DNA from: DAOUMU01 sp034409055
GTDB taxonomy: Bacteria > Chloroflexota > Anaerolineae > 4572-78 > J111
Direction: 5' to 3'
NCBI GenBank assembly: GCA_034409055.1
Contig: DAOUMU010000267.1
Coordinates: 1 to 34,339, forward strand
DNA length: 34,339 nucleotides
Shown: positions 15,432 to 22,487 of the stretch, one piece after another
How positions within the stretch are numbered: the first letter of the stretch is position 1
Layout of the letters: every line of letters starts with the position of its first letter
The notes under the pieces: generated by a model
What the model was told of the DNA's origin: nothing
The model's input: only the letters and a program-made list of their open reading frames with translations
The model's database searches: none
Position numbers and translations under genes: made by a program

Positions 15432-15569
15432 AGCGATTCCTGTTTTAGGAGTTTTATAGGGACGATCTCCCGATATGGGTTAAAAATTGGCTAACAAACC
15501 CCACTTCCAGGCTTCATTTGGTAAATCTCAGGGAAAGCTTCCTACAACGATCTCAAAACGAGAATTGCT
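15432..15569. mobile_element. MITE copy A (138 bp) with 11-bp target duplication
   Basis: The element starts AGCGATTCCTGTTTTAGGA and ends with the complement of AGCAATTCTCGTTTTGAGA, giving imperfect inverted ends. It is bracketed by AAGCCCATCAT (15421-15431) and GAGCCCATCAT (15570-15580), an 11-bp duplication with one mismatch. The interior, including AAAAATTGGCTAA and ACCCCACTT, aligns along its length with the reverse strand of 12611-12746. No coding capacity. It separates the AglD-like gene from its former upstream region. Confidence 0.85.
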
Positions 15570-15939
15570 GAGCCCATCATAGGTAACCCGTAGCAGGTAG
15601 TAGGGGATAGCCTCGAAGCAGTGTTGTATCCCTATTTTTGATTAAATTTGCCTGGTATATAGTGCATTAAATAAAAATTTTTGTTAATAATTGTTTTTAT
15701 ACTGCCAACGGGCATAAAGTAACATTTTATGAGACGCAGATTTTCGCAGATAAACGCTGATAAATAGGATAAATCTGCGAAAATCTGCGTTAATCTGCGT
15801 CCTATTCAAGTATAATTGTTATTTTGTGGCCATAAGTATTAGTGCAAAAACATATTTTTGAATATCTGCGATTTTCTGTTACTCTGCTGCCTTGTGTAGT
15901 TAATCGTAGAGTCATGCCCCTTGCTACTCTGCTACTTTG
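15570..15939. other. Gene-free stretch with a long hairpin repeat
   Basis: No gene is supported here. At 15734-15790, an 18-bp perfect inverted repeat (ACGCAGATTTTCGCAGAT with its complement, 21-nt loop) is followed by TAATCTGCGT, giving a run of CTGCG-containing units of a common dispersed-repeat type. The rest is AT-rich. The hairpin may serve as a transcript end for the - strand GT39 gene that stops at 15940. Confidence 0.6.
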
Positions 15940-15946
15940 CTACTCT
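15923..15946. repeat. 8-nt tandem repeat creating a stop codon
   Basis: Three units read GCTACTCT, GCTACTTT, GCTACTCT, continuing as GCTCCTAT. Read on the - strand, the repeat supplies the last codons and the TAG stop (15942-15940) of the GT39/TPR gene, so the protein's natural C-terminus was probably altered by the repeat. Confidence 0.7.
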
Positions 15947-18009
15947 GCTCCTATAATCTGATGATATTTTTCCAGGGCAGCCGCCCACTGGCCGGTTTCG
16001 ACCAGAGTGGCTGCTTCGTCAGCTTGAGGCCCCTGCCACTTTAAGTTAAAAGCGACGGCTTGTCGATAGGCTTCGACGGCAGCCGATAAGTTACCCACCG
16101 CCTCTTGTGTTTCTGCCAGGACGATGAAACCACTAACCCAACCGGGGAAAATGTCTACCGCCCTTTGATAAGCTGGCAGGGCCTCCTCTGGTCGACCGGC
16201 CGCAACCAAAGTGTCTCCCAGGGCACGTAGAGCGGCGGCCTGGGCGGTGCGTGGATCAGGATTGAGCACCCCCTCGGCTTCGGCCTCGGTCGTCCAGGGA
16301 TAGGCTGCCTCCACGGCCTGCGCTGCCAGGTTGATGGCCGCTTCGGTCAGCAGCGCCGGTTCATAGACGGCTATGGTTGGTTCAGACAGCACGACACCAC
16401 CGGGAAAAACAATATTCTTTGAAACGGGTGACTCGATCGGAGCAAAGCGGTTAACCGCCCACACCCCTCCCCCGTTGGCGCGCATCGATTCGGCGCGACG
16501 CTCAATATTAGTCACCAATGCCGCTGGTGTCAAAAGTTGGGCCTGCCCACGGTAATAGTAACCAATGAATCGCCCCTCATCCCATAGCGGCCCGATCAGA
16601 ATAACGTCGGTCGGCCTGGTGTGTTCATCCAGATAAGCGGCCGCGCTCCGCCAGTCGGGTTTGGTTTGGTTGTAGATACCCAGCGTAGCAATGAAAGAGA
16701 CGGTGGCCAGCAGCCAGAAGAGATACGTTAACAGGTTGGCATATTGGAAGGTTGAAACGTTGAAACGGGCTAACGGGCTAAGGCTCACTACGGCGTAGGC
16801 GATGATCGTCAGGTAAACAGGTAACACAAAGGCGTAGCGGAATTGCAAGGCGCGGGGGTCACCCAGAAAGATGGGTAAGGCTACGGGCAGGGCCAACCAG
16901 AGACCGGCAAAAGTAGCCACAGGCCAGGATCGCCGGGCCAGAAAGATCAAGCCGGTGATAAACAGGAGCAGGAATCCCCAGGCGACCGGTTCCGGCAGAG
17001 GCCCCAGCGCTCGCACTACACCGGACATAAAGGTCAACGGCGCGCCGACTCCCCCTTCAATCGCCCCAACGGCGGCCCGTTTACGAAGAATATTGAACAA
17101 AACAGGCCACCACGGAGCGTAGAGCAGGCAAGATAGAACAGTAGCGGTGCTGAAACCGGTGAGGCGTGTTCCGTGTTGCGTGTCGCTCGCTGACGTGCCC
17201 CTGGCGGCGTACCCCTGGCGGCCTGTTGCGTGAAACGTAAAACGTGAATAGTGAATGAAAAATTGTGAATGAAGAATTGTGAATAAGAGAAAGCTGGCTT
17301 GGGTGGCAAGGATTAAAAAGCCAAAATACATCGTGTAGATATTGGCGGTGGTGGCCAGGGCAAAGGCTAACCAGCGGGACCATTGCCGGGGTTTAGTCAG
17401 GGCGCAGAAGAAAAGCCAGGTGGCCAGGGCAGCCAGGCACATGAACAGGGCGTGCATGCGAGCTTCCTGGCCGTATTTGATGGCGATGGGAGCGAGCGAA
17501 AGGAGCAATGCAGCCGAAGCGGCGATGAGGGGAGGGGCGTGTTGCGTGTTGCGTGTTGCGTGTCGTTTGCGTGCTGGCGGCGTGTTGCGTGAAACGTGAA
17601 GCGTGAACCCGTGGGGTAAGTGACGTGAAACGTAAAGGGCGAGTTGGTAGGTAACGGCAACGGTCAGGACGTTGGCGATAACGGAGGGGAAGCGCCAGAA
17701 CCAATCTGAGATGGGGCTGGGTTGTTCCGTAGAACCGAGAGAGACGGTCAGGCGGGTAAAGGTGCCGGCCAATAAATAATAGAGTGGCGGATGGATATCG
17801 CTGGCCGTCCAGCGAATGACTTCGGCCGGAGAACGACTGGCAAAGGTAGCCGTCAGAATCTCATCGCCCCAGAAGCTATCGGCGGCTAAAGCGTGCAGAT
17901 TGAGGGCCAGGGAGAGAGCCAATATAAAGAGAATGGTGAATGGTGAATCGTCAATGGTGAATAGTGAATTATAAGGGTTGAGTTTTGAGTTGGGATTTTT
18001 CATCAGCAT
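15940..18009 (-). CDS. GT39-like membrane glycosyltransferase with C-terminal TPRs
   Basis: A membrane protein of about 689 residues. After the first helix, AADSFWGDEILTATF carries the Asp-Glu pair that GT-C enzymes (PMT/ArnT) use as catalytic/lipid-sugar site, followed by DIHPPLYYLLAG in the first extracellular loop. About ten membrane helices follow, then a soluble C-terminus with two to three TPRs (ALRALGDTLVAAGRPEEALPAYQRAV and LAETQEAVGNLSAAVEAYRQAV). It would transfer sugar from a polyprenyl-phosphate donor. Loops contain repeat-encoded insertions (RHATRNTQHAPP, ILHSQFFIHYSRFTFHATG). The start is uncertain: TTG at 18048, or ATGs at 18009 and 18003; ATG 18009 is taken here. No Shine-Dalgarno was seen for any of them. 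Confidence 0.8.
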   Translation of the reverse strand: MLMKNPNSKLNPYNSLFTIDDSPFTILFILALSLALNLHALAADSFWGDEILTATFASRSPAEVIRWTASDIHPPLYYLLAGTFTRLTVSLGSTEQPSPISDWFWRFPSVIANVLTVAVTYQLALYVSRHLPHGFTLHVSRNTPPARKRHATRNTQHAPPLIAASAALLLSLAPIAIKYGQEARMHALFMCLAALATWLFFCALTKPRQWSRWLAFALATTANIYTMYFGFLILATQASFLLFTILHSQFFIHYSRFTFHATGRQGYAARGTSASDTQHGTRLTGFSTATVLSCLLYAPWWPVLFNILRKRAAVGAIEGGVGAPLTFMSGVVRALGPLPEPVAWGFLLLFITGLIFLARRSWPVATFAGLWLALPVALPIFLGDPRALQFRYAFVLPVYLTIIAYAVVSLSPLARFNVSTFQYANLLTYLFWLLATVSFIATLGIYNQTKPDWRSAAAYLDEHTRPTDVILIGPLWDEGRFIGYYYRGQAQLLTPAALVTNIERRAESMRANGGGVWAVNRFAPIESPVSKNIVFPGGVVLSEPTIAVYEPALLTEAAINLAAQAVEAAYPWTTEAEAEGVLNPDPRTAQAAALRALGDTLVAAGRPEEALPAYQRAVDIFPGWVSGFIVLAETQEAVGNLSAAVEAYRQAVAFNLKWQGPQADEAATLVETGQWAAALEKYHQIIGAE
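17155..17300. repeat. Heptamer-type repeats inside the GT39 gene (GTGTTGC, ACGTGAA, GTGAATG)
   Basis: GTGTTCC/GTGTTGC units, the unit CCCCTGGCGGCGTA, AACGTAAAACGTGAA, and a run of GTGAATG-like units (GTGAATGAAAAATT, GTGAATGAAGAATT, GTGAATAAG) follow one another. All are read through without stops on the - strand, adding about 45 low-complexity residues between two membrane helices of the glycosyltransferase. Confidence 0.8.
17535..17640. repeat. GTGTTGC array plus composite ACGTGAA repeat inside the GT39 gene
   Basis: Three exact GTGTTGC units (17539-17559) are followed by variants and then a composite of GTGAAACGTGAAGCGTGAA, ACCCGTGGGG and AAGTGACGTGAAACGT. Nearly the same composite stands in non-coding DNA at 32283-32322. 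On the - strand it encodes the insertion HGFTLHVSRNTPP and the ATRNTQHA heptad. Confidence 0.8.
17930..17995. repeat. GGTGAAT heptamer repeats near the GT39 N-terminus
   Basis: GGTGAAT occurs three times at 7- to 21-nt intervals, with TCGTCAAT and AGTGAAT variants, followed by AGGGTTGAGTTTTGAGTT. The repeat encodes the polar stretch NSLFTIDDSPFT just before the first membrane helix, which makes the true start of the protein hard to place. Confidence 0.7.
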
Positions 18010-18063
18010 TTGTGCTCTATTTTGGTCGGCAAGTGGATTTTTGTCCAATTAAGCGTGGCTTTA

Positions 18064-18092
18064 TTGTCATTTGCTTTGACGGCTACTATAAT
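18064..18092 (+). promoter_or_regulatory. Sigma-70-type promoter of the toxin-antitoxin operon
   Basis: TTGTCA (18064-18069) and a perfect TATAAT (18087-18092) are separated by exactly 17 bp. The predicted start of transcription, near 18099, falls at the edge of the palindromic operator and 33 nt before the antitoxin ATG. Confidence 0.75.
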
Positions 18093-18099
18093 ACAAACA

Positions 18100-18112
18100 G
18101 GTCATATTGACC
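18100..18112 (+). promoter_or_regulatory. Palindromic operator of the toxin-antitoxin operon
   Basis: GGTCA-TAT-TGACC is a perfect 5-bp inverted repeat with a 3-nt centre. It sits at the transcription start, just downstream of the -10 box. Phd/YefM-type antitoxins repress their own operons through such short palindromes, so this is the likely autoregulation site. Confidence 0.6.
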
Positions 18113-18131
18113 AAGTTTGAGGGGTGTAATT

Positions 18132-18476
18132 ATGGAAAGTGTTAACATCGGCGAGGCAAAAAGCCAGTTTTCTAAACTGGTTTCACGGGCAGCGGCTGGA
18201 GAGCGCTTGCTCATTCGACGGCGAGAGAGACCGGTGGCGGTTTTAATGAGTCCGGCTGAACTGGAGCGGTTGGAGCGAGCTTCACAATTAGCCACACAAC
18301 TGGCCTTAGCCCTGGGACAAAGTGCGGAATTACTGCAACAGATAGCGCAAGGTGAGGTCCACCCGGCCATGGCGGCTTTTGGCTTGTGGCAAGATGAGTC
18401 GGATCTAGAGGCTTTAGTTGAAGAGATTTACAACAACCGGCAAGATCAAGTTTCTCAGGCCAGCGTTAAATGGTGA
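18132..18476 (+). CDS. Phd/YefM-type antitoxin
   Basis: A 114-residue antitoxin. Residues 1-50 are a Phd/YefM DNA-binding domain: MESVNIGEAKSQFSKLVSRA, AAGERLLIRRRERPVAVLMSP, and AELERL. The C-terminal half is helical and acidic and should wrap around and inhibit the toxin. GAGGGGTG precedes the ATG at 18132; the TTG at 18117 is not needed. The final 7 nt overlap the toxin start (the ATG lies within the last codons), a layout that keeps antitoxin synthesis ahead of toxin. It is expected to repress the operon at the palindrome at 18100-18112. Confidence 0.92.
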   Translation: MESVNIGEAKSQFSKLVSRAAAGERLLIRRRERPVAVLMSPAELERLERASQLATQLALALGQSAELLQQIAQGEVHPAMAAFGLWQDESDLEALVEEIYNNRQDQVSQASVKW

Positions 18477-18862
18477 AAATTCTGGATAGTGACCACTGGG
18501 TGGCCTTGTTACGGGGTCAATTGCGATTAGAAAATTGGATTTCTCCCACAGACGAATTAGCGATCACGGCCATCAGTGTTGGTGAACTGACCCACGGAGC
18601 ACATAAGTCTGCCCACCCTGCCAAAAATCTGGCCCGGTTGGATGTATTGTTGGCCACCATCACGATTTTACCTTTTGACGAGAGCGCTGCTCGTAGATTT
18701 GGCCTGCTAAAGGCTTCGTTGGAGCAAGCCGGCCAGCGTTTGAGTGAACTTGATTTGCAGATTGCCAGCATTGCCCTTGCCTACAAGGCGCCGTTGGTGA
18801 CCCATAATCAACGCCACTTTGATCGGATTACGGACCTGGTGATTGAGGATTGGTTGGCTTAA
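18470..18862 (+). CDS. VapC-like PIN-domain toxin
   Basis: A 130-residue PIN ribonuclease, the toxin partner of the upstream antitoxin; such toxins cut RNA (often tRNA or rRNA) using Mg2+. Acidic residues expected in the active site are present: LDSDHWVALL near the start, ISVGELTHGA (Glu), SELDLQIASIALAY (Asp), and VTHNQRHFDRI near the end. The length is normal for VapC, with no frameshift. It overlaps the antitoxin gene by 7 nt. No target can be named from sequence. Confidence 0.92.
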   Translation: MVKILDSDHWVALLRGQLRLENWISPTDELAITAISVGELTHGAHKSAHPAKNLARLDVLLATITILPFDESAARRFGLLKASLEQAGQRLSELDLQIASIALAYKAPLVTHNQRHFDRITDLVIEDWLA

Positions 18863-19105
18863 GCATTCATCTATTTTTCACCTCGAGTGGGTCAACGGTC
18901 GTCTTTTTCAGCGACAACTCCAATGAAATGCATCGCCTGGGGTTATACAATCGAGCGTGGATGAAGAAACCAAAAAGCCCCTGAAATATCTGAGAAATTC
19001 TTCACTATGCCATTATAAAATATATCGTTAGGTGAGGGAGGGTGTATCAAGGCTTGTAGCATATTAGAATAGTATCGCTTGGCAATGTTTGCGCCATCTG
19101 CAAGC

Positions 19106-19141
19106 ATAAAGGAGTCCAAAGTGCACTTTGGACTCCTTTAT
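19106..19141. repeat. 36-bp perfect palindrome downstream of the RAYT
   Basis: Left arm ATAAAGGAGTCCAAAGTG is followed directly by its complement CACTTTGGACTCCTTTAT. The stop codon of the - strand RAYT gene is only 7 nt away. The same GGAGTCCAAAGTG core recurs on the other side of that gene. Extrusion or hairpin formation in RNA is possible. The stretch 18863-19105 before it shows no gene. Confidence 0.9.
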
Positions 19142-19147
19142 TGGTTT

Positions 19148-19693
19148 TCAAAAGTCATCGTGTTCAATTTCAAATTCTTTGATTGGATAACTACGCCAGC
19201 AATCATCTATCCATTCCCGACCTTCCCTTTTTAGATAAGTGAACAAACTGGAAAATGGCCAATCGCGCAGTTGTTTGACATAACCGTGCTTGATGGGGTT
19301 GTAATGAATGTAGTTAAAGTGCATCCAATAATCCCGCTCGTTGCGAATACACCAATCCCAATAGTTCCACCAGACCTGTCGTCCCATTTGATTATCCCAT
19401 TGGTTAAAGATTGTGGCCGTTTTGGCATGAAGCCGTTGGAAAAACCGGAACAACTTGTCGCTCTCGGCTAAATGAAAGAGGATGTGATAATGGTTGTCTA
19501 AAATAACCCAAGCCTTCAAGTCCAGTCCGTAGTCAGGGGCGAGAGTTAAGAGTTGTTCTTGAAGGTGGGGTTTGTGAGTGGATGGTGTGAATAAATGAGC
19601 GCGGTGAAGTGTTGCTGCGGTTACAAAGTAAAAGGTGTCGTCGGCAAAAATGTGTGGTGGATGGTTAGGGTTTGGCGCTGATTTTTTGAGCAT
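19148..19693 (-). CDS. REP-associated tyrosine transposase (RAYT, Y1_Tnp)
   Basis: A 181-residue HUH-type single-strand transposase of the IS200-like family, as found in RAYTs. The HUH histidine pair appears in LDNHYHILFHL, and the helix with the candidate nucleophile is NYIHYNPIKHGYV. W-rich segments (WWNYWDWCIRNERDYWMHF, WPFSSL) are typical of the family. The ATG at 19693 is chosen because AGGAG lies 6 nt before it; a GTG at 19723 falls inside a repeat half-site. Perfect palindromes (GGAGTCCAAAGTG and complement) flank the gene on both sides, which is the layout of a RAYT with its cognate REP sequences. Length is normal, so it is probably intact. Confidence 0.92.
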   Translation of the reverse strand: MLKKSAPNPNHPPHIFADDTFYFVTAATLHRAHLFTPSTHKPHLQEQLLTLAPDYGLDLKAWVILDNHYHILFHLAESDKLFRFFQRLHAKTATIFNQWDNQMGRQVWWNYWDWCIRNERDYWMHFNYIHYNPIKHGYVKQLRDWPFSSLFTYLKREGREWIDDCWRSYPIKEFEIEHDDF

Positions 19694-19718
19694 GCTTTTC
19701 TCCTGATGGAATTCAAAA

Positions 19719-19775
19719 TGCACTTTGGACTCCGGTATATGTAGGATAGGAGTCCAAAGTGCACTTTGGACTCCT
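19719..19775. repeat. REP half-site and full palindrome upstream of the RAYT
   Basis: TGCACTTTGGACTCC (19719-19733) is a half-site in direct contact with the RAYT leader. After a 15-nt spacer comes the full palindrome (arm GGAGTCCAAAGTG, 19749-19774). Half plus full unit resembles a REPIN-like doublet. A matching full palindrome stands at 19106-19141. Confidence 0.85.
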
Positions 19776-19826
19776 TATTCTGATTTGCCCATCTGCTCTA
19801 ATTATACACCAAGTTTTGGAATTTTA

Positions 19827-22487
19827 TCAGGGGATGACTGAGATCATCCCCAACTCCACAGCATAATCGGGTAGAGGCGCACCCTCAGCGCTAGCGGGGA
19901 GACGCTCGCCGGTGGTGAAGTTGTAGAGACCGGTTAACAGCGTGTAATCACCGGGCGGAATGGTGGATAAGTCCAATGGATGGGGGTCCACAATCAGTTC
20001 GCCGGCTTCCCACAGGCTGGTGGGATAATCGCCGGCCAGGGGGGGCGTGTCGAAACCGGTGATAAATTCGCCGTTACGCCAGAGCTGGATAAAAACGGTG
20101 TAATCGGTCGAGGGCCGGTCTCGGGCCAGCCATTTCAAAATGACCTGACAGTTAGCACTCTGTCCCTGGCAATCTTCCAGGGCATAGTCGATCAGCCAGA
20201 TCTGGTCGGCAAATTCGGCTATGGGTGGCGTTGCTTGATAAGGAGGCCATACCCCCGGCACAAGTTTGAGTTGACCCACGGTGGATAGGGCCTCATGGCC
20301 ATCAGGCCCTACGGGCGGGATGCCGGGCCGGCCCGGTTCGTTGAAGTCAAACAGGCCGATGTTGACCAACAGGCGAGTCGGCGCTTCACTGCCGCCATTC
20401 ACCAAGACGGGGTAGGTGTCGACCACAATTTGGCCCGGTTGGAGGGTTTGGGTGGGGCGCAAGCCGAGGCCGGGGTAACTGTTCATCTGGCCTACATTCG
20501 TGTAGTCACGACCAATCAGGTGGACAAAAACGCTGTAGTTGGTTTCCATCGGTTTGAGGGCTTGCCAGTAAGCCGTTACCGGGACCCGCTCACCAGGCCG
20601 GACCACCTCCGCCCCAATCTTGACCCCCACCAATTTCATCTCGTCGTTGTAAGTCAGATCGAGGCGGGGCAAATCGGCCGGCAGATTGGTTTCTGTTAGC
20701 AGGGGTTTGGGAATATATTCCGGGGCGACCACACCGTAAGGCAGCCACACGGCCAACCCAAACAGGCCGGTCAGCAAGATGGCCAGCACCGGCAGTCGTA
20801 TGCGGGTCGGGGTAAGTACCCACCAACCCCAGAGAATGACAATGGCCACCGACCCCAACGCCGGCAACAGTTGTCGTCCCTGCAGGCCGCCTTCGATGGC
20901 CACCAGGCGGGTGAGGGAGAAGGCTAAGGCGACCGGGAAGACCAGGTGGATGAGGAGGGGAGGGGGAAAGGTGAAACGTGTTGCGTGTTGCGTGTTGCGT
21001 GTTGCGTGTTGCGTGTTGATTCGCCGTTCGCCACACCTACCCTGCCTGTGCCCGCTTTTTGGGTATGGGTTCACCATTCGCTGCCTCGTCCATTGTGCCA
21101 GTGACACGATGATGGCTAAAGCAACGCCCAGTAGCCCAATCCGGCTAATAATGCGATAGACACTGTAGACCCAGTCGGGGGCGACGACGTTGAGCCAGCC
21201 GAAGGTAGCCCAGAAGGAAACCTCGCCGGTGGAGAGGGTGTACAGGAAATCATTCAAGGTGAGGGGTTGAGGATCAACGTCAAAGTAAATTTTGTAGAGG
21301 CCCTGCTGAAAGAAATCGCCGTAAAGCCGGTAATTACGCCAGTACCACCAGCCGCCGACTGCTAGAAAGAGCAGGCCGATGATAACCCCATCTCGCCACA
21401 AAAGGTAGGCTGCCCCCGGCTTTTTTCGTGTAGTAATAGCTGCCATAAGCATAGCCACCACAGCGGCCAAGCCAAAAGATAGGCCGGTCATTTTTGAGAG
21501 CGAAATCAGGCCAAGAGTCACCCCCAGGGCGGCAGCTCGTTTCCAATCCGGGCTGGGACCGCGTACCCCATAACGTTGAGCCAGCCACAGCCCCACGGCG
21601 CAAAAGGCCATGTTAGCCGGCTCGTTGGCCACCGAGGCGGTAATGAAGGCAAACATCGGTTGGCAGGCCACAAAGAGGGCCACGGCAGTGGCGAAAAGTA
21701 GGGAGTAGGGAGTAGGGAGTAGGGAGTAGGGAATAGGTTTGGAATTTTTAATTTGAGAATTGTTAATTGTTAATTGATAATTGAACTCTAAGGCGGTCAA
21801 GTAGGTAAAGATAAGGGTGATGGCGCCAAAAGTCATCGAGTACAGGCGTAAAATATGGACGGTGAGGGACAGGCCCCGGTAGGGGAAGTTCTCAGCCGGG
21901 TTGTGCAGGTAGTTGTTTTTATTGCCGGGATCCAGGGCATAGCCGATGGCTGCATGCGGATTGCGCCCTTTTTCCTCATATGCTTCGACCCCCTCCAACT
22001 CAAAAGGTTGAACCAATAGCGCCCCCAGGACATAGTAGAGCGGTGGCTGCTGTCCGCCCCAGATACCTTGCCCCGGCAGCATGACCGGCAGGCCGTTCCC
22101 CTCGGCGATATGTTTAATGTGACCGGTATGCGTCCACTCGTCGGGACCTTCAAAAATGGGCATAATGAAGAAATAGGAGCAGGCCAGGAGGAGATAAATG
22201 AAAAGGGCGAGGAAGAGGCCGGGGTAGTTGTGGAAAAGTGGAAGAGTGGGAAGCGGGAAGCGGGGAGCGTGATGCGTGTTACGTGTTACGTGTTGCGTGT
22301 TGCGTATAGACTTATCATTCTTGACACTGGCCCTGTGGGTTCGCCACACTGGCCCTGCCTGTGCCCGTTTTTTGGGTATGGGTTCGCCCATTCGCCATAC
22401 CTGCCCTGCCTGTGCCCGCTTTTTGGGTATGGGTTCGCTCATTCGCCACACCTGCCCTGTGGGTTCGCCGATTCGCCATTCGCTCAC
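19827..22487 (-). CDS. GT-C-like membrane glycosyltransferase, paralog 2
   Basis: A membrane protein of up to 886 residues. The conserved part starts near residue 92, PGLFLALFIYLLLACSYFF, followed by FEGPDEWTHTGHIKHIAEGNGLP and GQQPPLYYVLGALL, where the Asp-Glu and following His fit the first extracellular loop of GT39/GT-C enzymes. About twelve helices follow, then a soluble C-terminal half of two related beta-rich segments (YNDEMKLVGVKIG, VPVTAYWQALKPMETNYSVFVHLIG; repeated later as VILKWLARDRPSTDYTVFIQLW). It is related along its length to the gene immediately upstream. The GTG start overlaps that gene's stop (GTGA), but the first 80 residues are encoded by repeats, so the working start may be internal. 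Sugar and acceptor unknown. Confidence 0.78.
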   Translation of the reverse strand: MSEWRIGEPTGQVWRMSEPIPKKRAQAGQVWRMGEPIPKKRAQAGPVWRTHRASVKNDKSIRNTQHVTRNTHHAPRFPLPTLPLFHNYPGLFLALFIYLLLACSYFFIMPIFEGPDEWTHTGHIKHIAEGNGLPVMLPGQGIWGGQQPPLYYVLGALLVQPFELEGVEAYEEKGRNPHAAIGYALDPGNKNNYLHNPAENFPYRGLSLTVHILRLYSMTFGAITLIFTYLTALEFNYQLTINNSQIKNSKPIPYSLLPTPYSLLFATAVALFVACQPMFAFITASVANEPANMAFCAVGLWLAQRYGVRGPSPDWKRAAALGVTLGLISLSKMTGLSFGLAAVVAMLMAAITTRKKPGAAYLLWRDGVIIGLLFLAVGGWWYWRNYRLYGDFFQQGLYKIYFDVDPQPLTLNDFLYTLSTGEVSFWATFGWLNVVAPDWVYSVYRIISRIGLLGVALAIIVSLAQWTRQRMVNPYPKSGHRQGRCGERRINTQHATRNTQHATRFTFPPPLLIHLVFPVALAFSLTRLVAIEGGLQGRQLLPALGSVAIVILWGWWVLTPTRIRLPVLAILLTGLFGLAVWLPYGVVAPEYIPKPLLTETNLPADLPRLDLTYNDEMKLVGVKIGAEVVRPGERVPVTAYWQALKPMETNYSVFVHLIGRDYTNVGQMNSYPGLGLRPTQTLQPGQIVVDTYPVLVNGGSEAPTRLLVNIGLFDFNEPGRPGIPPVGPDGHEALSTVGQLKLVPGVWPPYQATPPIAEFADQIWLIDYALEDCQGQSANCQVILKWLARDRPSTDYTVFIQLWRNGEFITGFDTPPLAGDYPTSLWEAGELIVDPHPLDLSTIPPGDYTLLTGLYNFTTGERLPASAEGAPLPDYAVELGMISVIP
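20978..21090. repeat. GTGTTGC array and third copy of the 51-bp repeat inside the paralog-2 gene
   Basis: Five exact GTGTTGC units (20978-21012), then GTGTTGA, encode NTQHATRNTQHAT on the - strand. They are followed by CCTGCCTGTGCCCGC and TTTTTGGGTATGGGTTC, a copy of the unit tandemly repeated at 22354-22480, but translated here in another frame (NPYPKSGHRQGRCGE). Confidence 0.85.
21699..21785. repeat. TAGGGAG heptamer array and TTGTTAA-type units in the paralog-2 gene
   Basis: Four exact TAGGGAG units and a fifth (TAGGGAA) occupy 21699-21733; AATTGTTAATTGTTAATTGATAATTG follows shortly after in 7-nt steps. On the - strand they encode PIPYSLLPTPYSLL and a polar NNSQIKNSK stretch, inserted between membrane helices without a stop codon. 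Confidence 0.85.
22276..22303. repeat. GTGTTRC heptamer array
   Basis: Two GTGTTAC units are followed by two GTGTTGC units, giving RNTQHVTRNTHHA on the - strand just ahead of the conserved part of the paralog-2 glycosyltransferase. Confidence 0.85.
22330..22485. repeat. 51-bp tandem repeat at the 5' end of the paralog-2 gene
   Basis: The unit beginning CCTGCCTGTGCCCG recurs with a period of 51 bp (starts at 22354 and 22405), with partial units on both sides (CCCTGTGGGTTCGCC). Because 51 is 17 codons, the - strand reads a 17-residue repeat, GEPIPKKRAQAGQVWRM. The region would form the protein's extreme N-terminus if the GTG at 22487 is used. Confidence 0.85.

Noticed and set aside
17535..17640. 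CRISPR-like array of short repeats
   Set aside because: Units are 7 nt, directly tandem, without unique spacers; no cas genes are present.
15940..18048. TTG at 18048 as start of the GT39 gene
   Set aside because: Possible, but a rare codon without ribosome binding site and followed soon by ATGs; left as the alternative.
18086..18370. 94-residue - strand open frame
   Set aside because: Shadow of the antitoxin gene, which has the conserved domain, promoter and ribosome binding site.
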